Shown: positions 1 to 6,450 of the stretch, piece by piece | Position numbering within the stretch: the first letter of the stretch is position 1 | Layout: every line of letters begins with the position of its first letter | NCBI GenBank assembly: GCA_902826945.1 | Contig: CADEGS010000220.1 | Span: 1 to 7,527 of the forward strand | Origin: an uncultured bacterium | Lineage (GTDB): Bacteria; Planctomycetota; UBA1135; GCA-002686595 | Direction of reading: 5' to 3' | DNA: 7,527 nucleotides | The notes under the pieces: generated by a model | What the model was told of the DNA's origin: nothing | The model's input: the letters and a program-made list of their open reading frames with translations, nothing else | Databases searched by the model: none | Translations under genes and position numbers: made by a program

Positions 1-2335
1 CTCCGCCGAGGAACTCGGCGAAGGCCTGCGCGTCGAAGGTCGAGCCGAGGAACTGGCCCTTCTTCTCGCCGGTGCGCGGATCGACGAGCACGTAGACCGG
101 CGTCGCGACCGAGCCGGTCAGCTCCTTCTGCAGCGCGAGGATGCGCTCGAGGTGGTCCGTGCCGTCGGTGTGCAGGCGCGCCTCGACGTAGCTCCGGTGC
201 AGGACGTCCGCGACGGGCGGGCTCGGGAAGACCTTGTTCTCCATCGCGCGGCAGTTCACGCAGGTCAGCCCGGTGAAGTTGACGAGCAGGAGCTTCTCGT
301 CGGCCCTGGCCACCTGCAGCGCCTGGTCGTAGTCGTCGAGGACGATCGTCCACTCGCCCGGCGGGCGGTACCACTGCGGGAAGAGCGCGCCGCCCGAGTA
401 CGGCGGCGCGATGGCCGTCATCACGTAGTCGAGCGGACGCCCGAGCATGCCGACGAAGCAGTAGACGGCGAAGACGAGCGAGAGCGCCGCGCCGCCGGCG
501 CGCAGGCGCCCGACGCGCTCGCGCGGCCGGTGGAAGAAGCCGAGCAGGTAGATCCCCGCCAGCGCGAACACCAGCGCCCAGGCCGCCAGGAAGAGCTCGC
601 GCGAGAGCACGTTCCAGCGCCACTGGATGTCGGAGTTCGAGAAGAACTTGAGCGCCGCGGCGAGCTCGACGAAGCCCAGGAAGTGCTTCAGCGTGTTCAT
701 CCACTCGCCGCTCCTCGGCAGGGCCTGCAGGCGGCCGGGCAGGAGCGAGAGCAGCACGAACGGCGCCGCCATCGTGGCGCCGAAGGTCGCCATGCCGAGC
801 ACCAGCCGCGCCGTGTCGCCGCCCGAGCCGCCCAGGCCCAGGATCGCGCCGACGACCGGCGCGGTGCACGTGAACGAGGTCACGACCAGCGTCGCCCCCA
901 TCAGGAACACGCCCAGGAGCCCGCCGACCGTCGAGGCGCGCGAGGCCGCGTTCATGAGCTGGCGCGGCGGCTCGAGGTTGATCACGCCGAAGAGCGCCAG
1001 CGCGAACAGGAAGAAGAGCGCGCCGATCACGACGTTCGTGATCGGGTTCGCGGCGAAGCGGATGATCACCGGCCCGACCAGCACGCCGATCGCCACGAAC
1101 ATCAGCACGATCCCCGCGCCGTACAGGAGCGCCAGCGAGAGCACCTTGCCGCCGCGCGCGTGCGCCTGCTTCGTGAAGAACGAGATCGTGATCGGCACCA
1201 TCGGGTAGGTGCAGGGCATCAGGAGCGCGAACAGCCCGCCCCCGACCGCGAGCAGGAGGAAGGCGAGGAGGCTCTGCGTGCCGCTGCCGTCGTCGCGCCC
1301 GCCCTGGCTCGGGCCGCCCGCCGGCGCGCCGCCGCCGAGCGCCGCGCGCGCCGCCTCGACGCCCGCGAAGAGCGCGTCGTCGCCGCGTCCCGCATCGACG
1401 AACGTCTCGTCGTACTGCAGGCACACGTTCGAGCAGGTCTGGCCGTGGATCTCGCCGTGCGCGCGCCCCGGCTCGCCCGCGCCTTCCACGGTGCCCTCCG
1501 CCCACAGCACGACCTCGCCCTCGTGGCCGGGCAGCCAGACCTCGTTCCCCTGCGCGTCCTCCCAGCCCTGGTCGAGCCGGTGCGGCGAGGGGAAGTGCAC
1601 GGGCCCGAAGCGCACGCCGCGCGCCCGCAGCGTGACGCTCGTCGGCTGCGCCGCCTCCCGCGCCTCGGCCGACGCCGCGGAGAGGTCGTCGTGGTAGAGG
1701 TGCCACCCCGGCTCGACGCGCACGACGAGCGCGGCGTGCACGCGCTCGCCCTCGCGGCGCGTGTAGAGCGTCGCGTCGGCCTTGCCCCCGAGCACCTCGT
1801 CGGCAGCGGGCACCGCGTCGGCCGCGGCCGGCGCGCTCGCGCTCGCGCTGGTCGCGAAGAGCTCGTCCGGTCCCGGCCCCTGGCTCCTCAGCCGCGCGCG
1901 ATAGGGGATGCACAGCGTCTCGCACACGAGCCCCGTGACCTCCGCCGTCACGTCGGCCGCGTCGCTGCGGCCCGCCGCGGGCACGCCGCTCGCGCGCAGC
2001 ACGATCGTGCCCTCGTGCGCGAGCACGGTGACGCCCGGGCCGATCTCCTCCTGCGGCAAGCGCTCGGGCTCGGGCCAAGCCACCGTCCCCCACGCGATGC
2101 CCTCGCCGCCGAGCGCGACCGTCGTCGGCCGGCCGACCGCGTCGGGATGGCCGAGGTCCTCGTGGTAGAGGTGCCAGCCCGGCGCCATCGCGAGCCGGAT
2201 CGCGGCCTCGACCTTGCCGTCCACGAGGCGCGCGTAGAGCTCGGCCTGGACCTGCCCCTGGGCGCCGGCCGCGGGCGCCTGCAGCGCGAGGACGAGGAAG
2301 GAGAGCAGGGACGCGAGGAGAGAGCGAAGGGCCAT
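1..2335 (-). CDS. dsbD: DsbD/ScsB-family protein-disulfide reductase with two N-terminal thiol domains (3' end outside window)
   Basis: Predicted inner-membrane electron carrier that passes reducing power from cytoplasmic thioredoxin to envelope proteins (known DsbD/ScsB role). I translated 778 residues from the ATG at 2335; no stop is reached before the window edge, so the C-terminus is missing. Visible in order: signal peptide (about 1-25, ending AGA/Q); a first DsbD-alpha-like domain (about 28-150) with WHLYH at 54-58 and the pair C138/C142 in a VCETLCIP motif resembling ScsB; a second such domain (about 186-315) with WHLYH at 211-215 and C301/C305; a Gly/Ser-rich linker; an eight-helix-like membrane region (about 355-632) with MPCTYP (C375) and C490, matching the two membrane cysteines of DsbD; and a thioredoxin-like domain with CVNC (C692/C695) and a cis-Pro region (ATPVYVL, 744-750). 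E. coli DsbD has only one N-terminal domain. There is no clear Shine-Dalgarno, but the signal peptide supports this start. It lies 42 bp downstream of the CDF gene on the same strand. The family is certain; the exact partner proteins are unknown. Confidence 0.93.
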   Translation of the reverse strand, partial: MALRSLLASLLSFLVLALQAPAAGAQGQVQAELYARLVDGKVEAAIRLAMAPGWHLYHEDLGHPDAVGRPTTVALGGEGIAWGTVAWPEPERLPQEEIGPGVTVLAHEGTIVLRASGVPAAGRSDAADVTAEVTGLVCETLCIPYRARLRSQGPGPDELFATSASASAPAAADAVPAADEVLGGKADATLYTRREGERVHAALVVRVEPGWHLYHDDLSAASAEAREAAQPTSVTLRARGVRFGPVHFPSPHRLDQGWEDAQGNEVWLPGHEGEVVLWAEGTVEGAGEPGRAHGEIHGQTCSNVCLQYDETFVDAGRGDDALFAGVEAARAALGGGAPAGGPSQGGRDDGSGTQSLLAFLLLAVGGGLFALLMPCTYPMVPITISFFTKQAHARGGKVLSLALLYGAGIVLMFVAIGVLVGPVIIRFAANPITNVVIGALFFLFALALFGVINLEPPRQLMNAASRASTVGGLLGVFLMGATLVVTSFTCTAPVVGAILGLGGSGGDTARLVLGMATFGATMAAPFVLLSLLPGRLQALPRSGEWMNTLKHFLGFVELAAALKFFSNSDIQWRWNVLSRELFLAAWALVFALAGIYLLGFFHRPRERVGRLRAGGAALSLVFAVYCFVGMLGRPLDYVMTAIAPPYSGGALFPQWYRPPGEWTIVLDDYDQALQVARADEKLLLVNFTGLTCVNCRAMENKVFPSPPVADVLHRSYVEARLHTDGTDHLERILALQKELTGSVATPVYVLVDPRTGEKKGQFLGSTFDAQAFAEFLGG

Positions 2336-2377
2336 GGTCGCGCGCTGTACGGGCCGGGCGGCGGGAGTGCGACAAGA

Positions 2378-3301
2378 TTACCCGACGCGGCCCGGGCGCC
2401 CGCCGGGGCCCGGCTCCGCGACCTCGCCCGGCCGGTAGGGGTTCACGTGCACGTGCACGCCCCCCACCTCGCCGTGGGCGCGGCGCAGCGCGGCCTCGAC
2501 CGCGTGCGCGATCGCGTGGCCGCGGTCCACGCTCAAGCCCCCGTCCACGCTGATCTCGAGGTCCACGAGCACGTGGTCGCCCAGCGGGTGGACGCGCACG
2601 CGCTGCACGTCGCGCACGCCGTCCACGCCGCGCGCCTCCGCCTCGAGCACGGCGCGCAGCCGCGGGTCGCTGACGCGGTCCATCAGGACGTGCACGCCGT
2701 CGGCGAGCGAGCGCAGGCCCAGGAACACGATCAGCCCGCCGATCGCGACGGCCGCCACCGGCTCGGCCCAGGCGAGCCCCAGGCGCGAGGCCAGGATCGC
2801 GACGAAGACGAGCGCGCCGGTGAGCGTGTCCGAGAGGTTGTCGCGCGCCAGCGCGAGCAGGCTCTGGCTGCGCGCCGCGCGCCCGACGCGCATCGTCAGC
2901 CGCGTCAGCCCCGCGTTGGCCGCGATCGAGACGCCCGCCACCACGAGCGCCAGCGCGTGCGCTTCGTCGGTCGCCTGGTCCCGCGCCAGGAAGCCGTCCC
3001 ACGCGATCGCTGCGCCGCCCGCGACCAGCGTCGCGCCGATCAGCACGCCGGCCAGCGCCTCGGCGTTGCCGTGGCCGTAGTGGTGGTCGTCGTCGGGCGG
3101 GCGGCGGGCGAAGGCGCTCGCGATCCAGGCGCCGGAGTTCGTGACCACGTCCGAGAGCGAGTGCCAGCCGTCCGCCGTGAGCGCGATCGAGCCGCTGGCG
3201 AGGCCCGCCAGGAGCTTCCCGCCCGCCAGGAGCGTGTTTCCGATCAGGCCGATCAGGTAGGCGCGATCGACGCTCGACAGCCGCGGGGATGCGCTCGACA
3301 C
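2378..3301 (-). CDS. Cation diffusion facilitator (CDF) family divalent-metal transporter
   Basis: Integral membrane antiporter, expected to export a divalent metal (Zn, Fe, Mn, Co or similar) in exchange for protons. The 307-residue length is typical of bacterial CDF proteins. Family hallmarks: helix 2 carries LTADGWHSLSD with H47 and D51; a DDDHHYGHGNAE motif follows (70-81), the conserved loop before helix 3; helix 5 carries RDNLSD with D154 and D158. After six hydrophobic segments comes a cytoplasmic domain (about 210-290) with several histidines (HPLGDH; GVHVHVNPY), typical of the metal-sensing dimerisation domain. The last 17 residues are Gly/Pro-rich and look disordered. The metal site reads HxxxD (helix 2) plus DxxxD (helix 5), which does not match the usual Zn (HxxxD/HxxxD), Fe/Zn (DxxxD/HxxxD) or Mn (DxxxD/DxxxD) sets, so the substrate is left open. 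The start is a GTG at 3301; an in-frame TAG lies four codons upstream (3311-3313), leaving little choice. It probably heads a transcription unit with the downstream dsbD gene. Confidence 0.95.
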   Translation of the reverse strand: MSSASPRLSSVDRAYLIGLIGNTLLAGGKLLAGLASGSIALTADGWHSLSDVVTNSGAWIASAFARRPPDDDHHYGHGNAEALAGVLIGATLVAGGAAIAWDGFLARDQATDEAHALALVVAGVSIAANAGLTRLTMRVGRAARSQSLLALARDNLSDTLTGALVFVAILASRLGLAWAEPVAAVAIGGLIVFLGLRSLADGVHVLMDRVSDPRLRAVLEAEARGVDGVRDVQRVRVHPLGDHVLVDLEISVDGGLSVDRGHAIAHAVEAALRRAHGEVGGVHVHVNPYRPGEVAEPGPGGRPGRVG

Positions 3302-3413
3302 CCACCCAGCCTAGTGGCGCGCTCGCCGCGGCGGCAAGCGCGCCCGGAAGCGCTCCGCGCGGCACAATGAGCGCACCCCCGGTCCCCGGCGACGCCGGAA
3401 GGAGCCCCATCCG
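3302..3413. promoter_or_regulatory. Divergent intergenic region between the CDF gene and the secreted-protein gene
   Basis: These 112 bp lie between two genes transcribed away from each other, so promoters for both the CDF-dsbD unit (minus) and the small secreted-protein gene (plus) should be here. The only AT-richer patch is around 3362-3369 (cacaatga), which could be a -10 element for the plus strand. No matching -35 hexamer stands out, so no promoter can be fixed from sequence alone. Confidence 0.4.
3397..3404 (+). promoter_or_regulatory. Ribosome binding site of the secreted-protein gene
   Basis: GGAAGGAG lies 9 nt before the ATG at 3414. It is a strong Shine-Dalgarno match and fixes the start of this gene. 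Confidence 0.8.
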
Positions 3414-4013
3414 ATGCGCCCCCTCGTCACGCTCTCCCTCGCCTGCTTGCTGGCCGCGTCCGCCATGCTCCCCGCCCAGGAGGAGAAGAAGCCCGGCGGC
3501 ATCTCCGGCTACCGGCAGTCCGAGAAGGAGCGGCTGGAGCAAGAGCTCGTCGGCGCGTGGATCCTGCTCGAGTACCGGAACCCGCGCGAGGTCCTCGAGC
3601 GCGGCCACTACTCGGGCTTCGCCTCCTTTCAGAGCGGCTACTTCAACCTGATGCTGCGGATCGACGCGCTCAGCCCGAGCCTGCTCGGCCCGCAGCCGCA
3701 GACGATCGTGCAGGCCGGCGTGCACCAGTACCGGCTGACCGGCGACGCGCGGCTGCAGACGGCGACGGTCATGGGCTTCTCGAACGACACGCCGGACTTC
3801 GAGCTGCAGGCGGACCCCGGCGGCTTCCCGCGCGAGTTCGCCGTCTTCCTGAAGGACGACGCGCTCACGCTGCGTCGCTGGGACGACCTCGAGCTCGTCT
3901 TCCGCCGCGCGGACGCGACGGGCTCCTTCCCCAAGCGCTCGGCCGACGTGCTCGACCGCTACCGCGGCCGCGTCTTCACGCCGCCCGACGACTGGGGGAA
4001 GGAGCGCCGCTAA
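3414..4013 (+). CDS. Secreted protein of unknown function, possibly lipocalin-like
   Basis: A 199-residue protein I do not recognise as a named family. It begins with a clear signal peptide (MRPL, then a hydrophobic core at about 4-18, then a likely cleavage near LPA/QEE at 21-22), so it should be exported. There is no cysteine just after the cleavage region, so it is probably not a lipoprotein. A charged stretch (22-45) precedes a region that looks rich in beta strands (46-165). LVGAWILLEY (46-55), SGYFNLMLRI (74-83) and LTLRRWDDLELVFRR (151-165) are spaced like the opening, middle and closing strands of small lipocalin-like barrels. That resemblance is by eye only. The mature part has no cysteines. 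The start is well supported by the Shine-Dalgarno at 3397-3404. It is the only plus-strand gene here and converges on the PilX-like gene with 4 bp between the stop codons. The coding potential is convincing; the function is unknown. Confidence 0.85.
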   Translation: MRPLVTLSLACLLAASAMLPAQEEKKPGGISGYRQSEKERLEQELVGAWILLEYRNPREVLERGHYSGFASFQSGYFNLMLRIDALSPSLLGPQPQTIVQAGVHQYRLTGDARLQTATVMGFSNDTPDFELQADPGGFPREFAVFLKDDALTLRRWDDLELVFRRADATGSFPKRSADVLDRYRGRVFTPPDDWGKERR

Positions 4014-4017
4014 CGGA

Positions 4018-5589
4018 TCACGGCCCGATCGGGATCGGCAGCAGGCCGCCGATCAGGCCCACCAGGCCGCCGTGGCCGACGCCGAGCTGCACCTGCACGC
4101 CGTCGCGCGAGAGCAGGACCACGGCCGAGACGTCGCCCCAGTCGAAGGACGACTCGAGGCCCTGGTAGGTCTGCAGCGTCAAGCTGAGGTCGAAGAACTG
4201 GATGTCGAGGAGCTGGTCGCCGTGGGCCTGCGCCGGCGGACGGCCGACGGCGGGATCCAGGCCGAGCAGCACGAAGGGGTCCGCCCCGGTCGAGCCGACC
4301 TGGTTCTCGAGCTCGACGATGCGCCAGGAGTAGAGCGAGGGGTGCGACTCCGCCTCGGCCTTGGCCGCCAGCGTGTGGTCGAAGTGCAGCTTGACCGGTC
4401 CGAGGAAGCTCAGGTGCTCGGCGACGAGCGAGCCGAAGACCTCGAACGAGCTCGCGACCTGCACGCTCGCGTTCGGCGCGTAGACGTAGCCGTAGAAGGA
4501 CGCGTTCGAGAACAGCTCGACCGGCTCCTCGGTCTCCGCGGGGAGCTGGATCGAGACCAGCGTCGGGTCCGACGGCGTGACGGTCAGCGTCGAGCTCGGC
4601 GCGAGCTGGCAGCCGTCGGTCACGTAGAGCTGGATCGGGCCGCCGCTCGCGTCGAGCGTCAGCGTCCCGCCCGGATCGACCTCGAGCGCGCCGACGACCA
4701 GCGTCGCGGGCCCCTGCACGACGACCTGCGCCTCGCTCTGCACGCGCAGCGTCGGGTAGCTGCCGGCGCCGGCGGCGACGACCAGCGGGTAGGCCCCGTC
4801 GTGGTCGATGCCCGCCTTGGACGGCAGGTCCGGCACGCTCACCGCGGGCAGCTCGGGGTCGTCCACCATGGTCTCCTTCGTGCCGGTGACGGTGACCTCG
4901 CCGCTGACCGTGACCGCGGTGTCCGGCCCGGAGAAGATGTCGCCCTGCACCATCGTGGGCAGCGCGGTCGTGCCGCTGATCGTCACGCCGCCGCCCGAGC
5001 CGACCATGGCAGGGAGCGACGGCTTCGCGGGCGGTTGCGTCGTCCCGGTCACGCCGCCGAGCAGCCCGCCGAGCCCGCCGCCGCCGGTCGTCTTCTTCGG
5101 CTTGGGCGGCTCGTAGGCGCCCGCCGAGGACTCGTACGCGTCGATCAGGCTGCCCGGCTGGATGTCGAGCTCGTTCAGCCCGAACAGGCCGAGCGCCGCC
5201 ACACCCGGCGAGCCGTCCGAGGCGACGAGCGACAGGGTCGCCCGCGCGCCCCCGGTCATCGCCGTGCACTCGAGCTGCGTCAGCCCCGCGCCGAGCCCGG
5301 TCGCCTCGACCCAGAACAGCCCGTCGCCGAAGCTCGCCGGCGCATCCATCGTGCCGACGTTGCCCGAGCGCCCCTGGCGCAGGCCGACCAGCGCCTCGGT
5401 CAGGCCCGCCTCCGCCAGGTAGAACGCCTCCTTCTTCTCGAGCCCTTCCGCCTGGCGGCGGCTCATCCCGGTCGAGAGCTGCAGGAAGCTCGCCGACAGC
5501 CCGCCGATCAGGAGCACGGTCGCCAGCGCGTACACGAGCGCGCTGCCTCGCCGGCCGCTCCTGGCCTTCCCCCTTCGAGGGTCCCCCAT
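4018..5589 (-). CDS. PilX N-terminal-domain protein, type IV pilus/pseudopilus-like, with C-terminal beta-rich domain
   Basis: A 523-residue prepilin-like envelope protein. The N-terminus has a short basic leader followed by GSALVYALATVLLIGG and a hydrophobic helix (about 16-39), then KKEAFYLAEAGLTEAL (52-67). The AEAGL signature after the helix is the classic mark of PilX-type minor pilins. A likely prepilin-peptidase site is G15/S16; the usual Glu at mature position 5 is absent, as is common in this group. A Gly/Pro/Lys-rich linker (about 160-192) leads to repeated Val/Thr-rich beta stretches (200-350). The segment at about 362-407 (NASFYGYVYAPNA ... LHFDHTL) matches the pattern of a C-terminal domain (DUF7305-like) often joined to PilX N-termini. 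The tail ends in a Gly/Leu/Pro-rich hydrophobic stretch (507-523). I chose the ATG at 5589 because GAAGGA lies 10 nt upstream and the pilin leader starts right after it. The same frame stays open to 6054, but that extension overlaps the LOG gene and is low-complexity Arg/Ala sequence. No other pilus gene is in view, so its assembly system must lie elsewhere. Confidence 0.88.
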   Translation of the reverse strand: MGDPRRGKARSGRRGSALVYALATVLLIGGLSASFLQLSTGMSRRQAEGLEKKEAFYLAEAGLTEALVGLRQGRSGNVGTMDAPASFGDGLFWVEATGLGAGLTQLECTAMTGGARATLSLVASDGSPGVAALGLFGLNELDIQPGSLIDAYESSAGAYEPPKPKKTTGGGGLGGLLGGVTGTTQPPAKPSLPAMVGSGGGVTISGTTALPTMVQGDIFSGPDTAVTVSGEVTVTGTKETMVDDPELPAVSVPDLPSKAGIDHDGAYPLVVAAGAGSYPTLRVQSEAQVVVQGPATLVVGALEVDPGGTLTLDASGGPIQLYVTDGCQLAPSSTLTVTPSDPTLVSIQLPAETEEPVELFSNASFYGYVYAPNASVQVASSFEVFGSLVAEHLSFLGPVKLHFDHTLAAKAEAESHPSLYSWRIVELENQVGSTGADPFVLLGLDPAVGRPPAQAHGDQLLDIQFFDLSLTLQTYQGLESSFDWGDVSAVVLLSRDGVQVQLGVGHGGLVGLIGGLLPIPIGP

Positions 5590-5599
5590 GTGAAACGAG

Positions 5600-5605
5600 T
5601 CCTTC
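5600..5605 (-). promoter_or_regulatory. Ribosome binding site of the PilX-like gene
   Basis: On the minus strand GAAGGA sits 10 nt before the ATG at 5589. It decides in favour of this start over the longer open frame that runs back into the LOG gene. Confidence 0.65.
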
Positions 5606-5649
5606 GTCGCGCCGGGGCCGCTGGACGACGGCTCGACACGACCCTTGGA

Positions 5650-5693
5650 GCGGGGGGGCCGCGTCCTCCTTCGTCCTGCGGGGGGGTCGCGTC
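5650..5693. repeat. Pair of 16-nt direct repeats each containing a G7 tract
   Basis: Copy 1 at 5650-5665 reads gcgggggggccgcgtc and copy 2 at 5678-5693 reads gcgggggggtcgcgtc. They differ at one base and start 28 bp apart. The G7 runs are at 5652-5658 and 5680-5686. On the strand of the PilX-like gene they are C7 runs, about 60 to 100 nt upstream of its start codon. They could be binding sites, slippage-prone tracts, or chance in GC-rich DNA. Confidence 0.6.
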
Positions 5694-5812
5694 TGGAGCC
5701 GATCCCGGTCTTTCTCCGCGCCGGTCCCGGGAGTCGTACCCAGGCTCGGCCCGGCCCTCGGGAGCCCGCCGCTTCCCGCTTCCGAGACGCGGGGCGTCGC
5801 TCGCCCTCCGCC

Positions 5813-5833
5813 CGCGCGAGCGGCCTTCGCGCG
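5813..5833 (-). terminator. Stem-loop 4 nt after the LOG stop codon, weak terminator candidate
   Basis: A perfect 7-bp G/C-rich inverted repeat (cgcgcga / tcgcgcg) with a 7-nt loop begins 4 nt beyond the TGA of the LOG gene. It is placed as a terminator would be, but no T tract follows on the minus strand, so it is not a classical intrinsic terminator. In DNA this rich in CG a 7-bp match could be chance. Confidence 0.3.
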
Positions 5834-5837
5834 CGCC

Positions 5838-6422
5838 TCAGCCGCGCGCGTCCGCAGGATCCACCGCGGAGGGCGCCGAGCGCAGCGCGCCGAGCACGTC
5901 GGCGGGCCGCTGCACGACGCTCCAGAGCGTTCCCTCGCCGGCCTCCATGAACCCCTCGCGCGCGCTCTGCTCCAGCGCCGCGAGCAGCGGGCGGAAGAAG
6001 CCGCGCGTGTCGAGCAGCACGACCGGCGCGGCGAGCAGCCCGAGCCGCTTCCACGTGATCGCCTCCAGCAGCTCCTCGTAGGTGCCCGAGCCGCCCGGGA
6101 GCGCGACGACGCCGTCGGCCTCGAGCAGCATCGCGGCCTTGCGCTCGTGCATCGTGCTCACGATCTCGAGCCGGCCGAGGCCGCGGTGGCCGAGCTCGAG
6201 CCGCTCCAGGAAGCGCGGCAGGATGCCGGTCACGCGGCCGCCGACGGCGAGCGCGCCGTCCGCCAGCGCGCCCATCGAGCCGACCGCGCCGCCGCCGTAC
6301 ACGATCTCGACGCCGGCGAGCGCCAGCGCGCGCCCGAGGTCGCCCGCGGCGGCGCGGTACTCGGGGTGCGGGCGGTCGCTCGAGGCGCAGTAAACGCAGA
6401 CGCGCGCGATCGGGCGGCTCAC
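5838..6422 (-). CDS. LOG-family protein (TIGR00730-type; cytokinin riboside 5'-monophosphate phosphoribohydrolase-like)
   Basis: Cytoplasmic Rossmann-fold enzyme. Characterised LOG proteins hydrolyse nucleoside 5'-monophosphates (N6-modified AMP, or AMP itself) to base plus ribose 5-phosphate; the bacterial physiological substrate is often unknown. The 194-residue length is typical. Signatures: VCVYCASS at 8-15 (first strand and phosphate loop), YGGGAVGSMGALADGAL at 42-58, MHERKAAM at 91-98, and the hallmark PGGSGTYEE at 109-117, with R94, K95, E116 and E117 being the residues conserved for catalysis and binding in the family. The last 15 or so residues (after LGALR) are Ala/Pro/Asp-rich and likely disordered. 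The start is a GTG at 6422, supported by GGAG 8 nt upstream, and the conserved first strand follows at once. It lies 28 bp downstream of nrdJ on the same strand, suggesting co-transcription. The family is sure; the exact substrate is not. Confidence 0.94.
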   Translation of the reverse strand: MSRPIARVCVYCASSDRPHPEYRAAAGDLGRALALAGVEIVYGGGAVGSMGALADGALAVGGRVTGILPRFLERLELGHRGLGRLEIVSTMHERKAAMLLEADGVVALPGGSGTYEELLEAITWKRLGLLAAPVVLLDTRGFFRPLLAALEQSAREGFMEAGEGTLWSVVQRPADVLGALRSAPSAVDPADARG

Positions 6423-6430
6423 GGCCGGCG

Positions 6431-6434
6431 CTCC
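6431..6434 (-). promoter_or_regulatory. Ribosome binding site of the LOG gene
   Basis: GGAG on the minus strand lies 8 nt before the GTG start at 6422, inside the short nrdJ-LOG spacer. It supports the GTG start and independent translation of the second gene. Confidence 0.55.
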
Positions 6435-6450
6435 GGCCGCGCGCCGCCGC

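Larger units (their letters stand above)
5590..5837. other. 248-bp noncoding gap between the LOG and PilX-like genes
   Basis: I see no gene in this stretch: translations on either strand are low-complexity Arg/Pro/Gly text. It holds a stem-loop just after the LOG stop codon, a pair of near-identical 16-nt G-tract repeats, and the ribosome binding site of the PilX-like gene. It is the longest noncoding stretch in the window, so a promoter for the PilX-like gene is expected here. No -35/-10 pair can be recognised. Confidence 0.6.

Noticed and set aside
152..3370. A 1072-codon open frame on the plus strand.
   Set aside because: It lies antisense to the dsbD and CDF genes, which have clear domains and motifs. 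Its translation is low-complexity Arg/Ala/Glu/His text, as expected opposite GC-rich coding sequence.
4024..4054. Inverted repeats (cccgatcggg at 4024-4033, and gatcggc at 4033-4039 with gccgatc at 4048-4054) just past the convergent stop codons.
   Set aside because: They lie inside the 3' coding end of the PilX-like gene, the stems are short, and no T tract follows on either strand. This is too weak to call a bidirectional terminator.
5590..6054. N-terminal extension of the PilX-like frame back to an ATG at 6054.
   Set aside because: It overlaps the well-supported LOG gene, is low-complexity, and would bury the pilin leader inside the protein. GAAGGA before the ATG at 5589 supports the shorter form.
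4072..6081. A 669-codon open frame on the plus strand.
   Set aside because: It is antisense to the PilX-like gene and part of the LOG gene, has an Arg/Ala/Glu-rich composition and shows no motifs.
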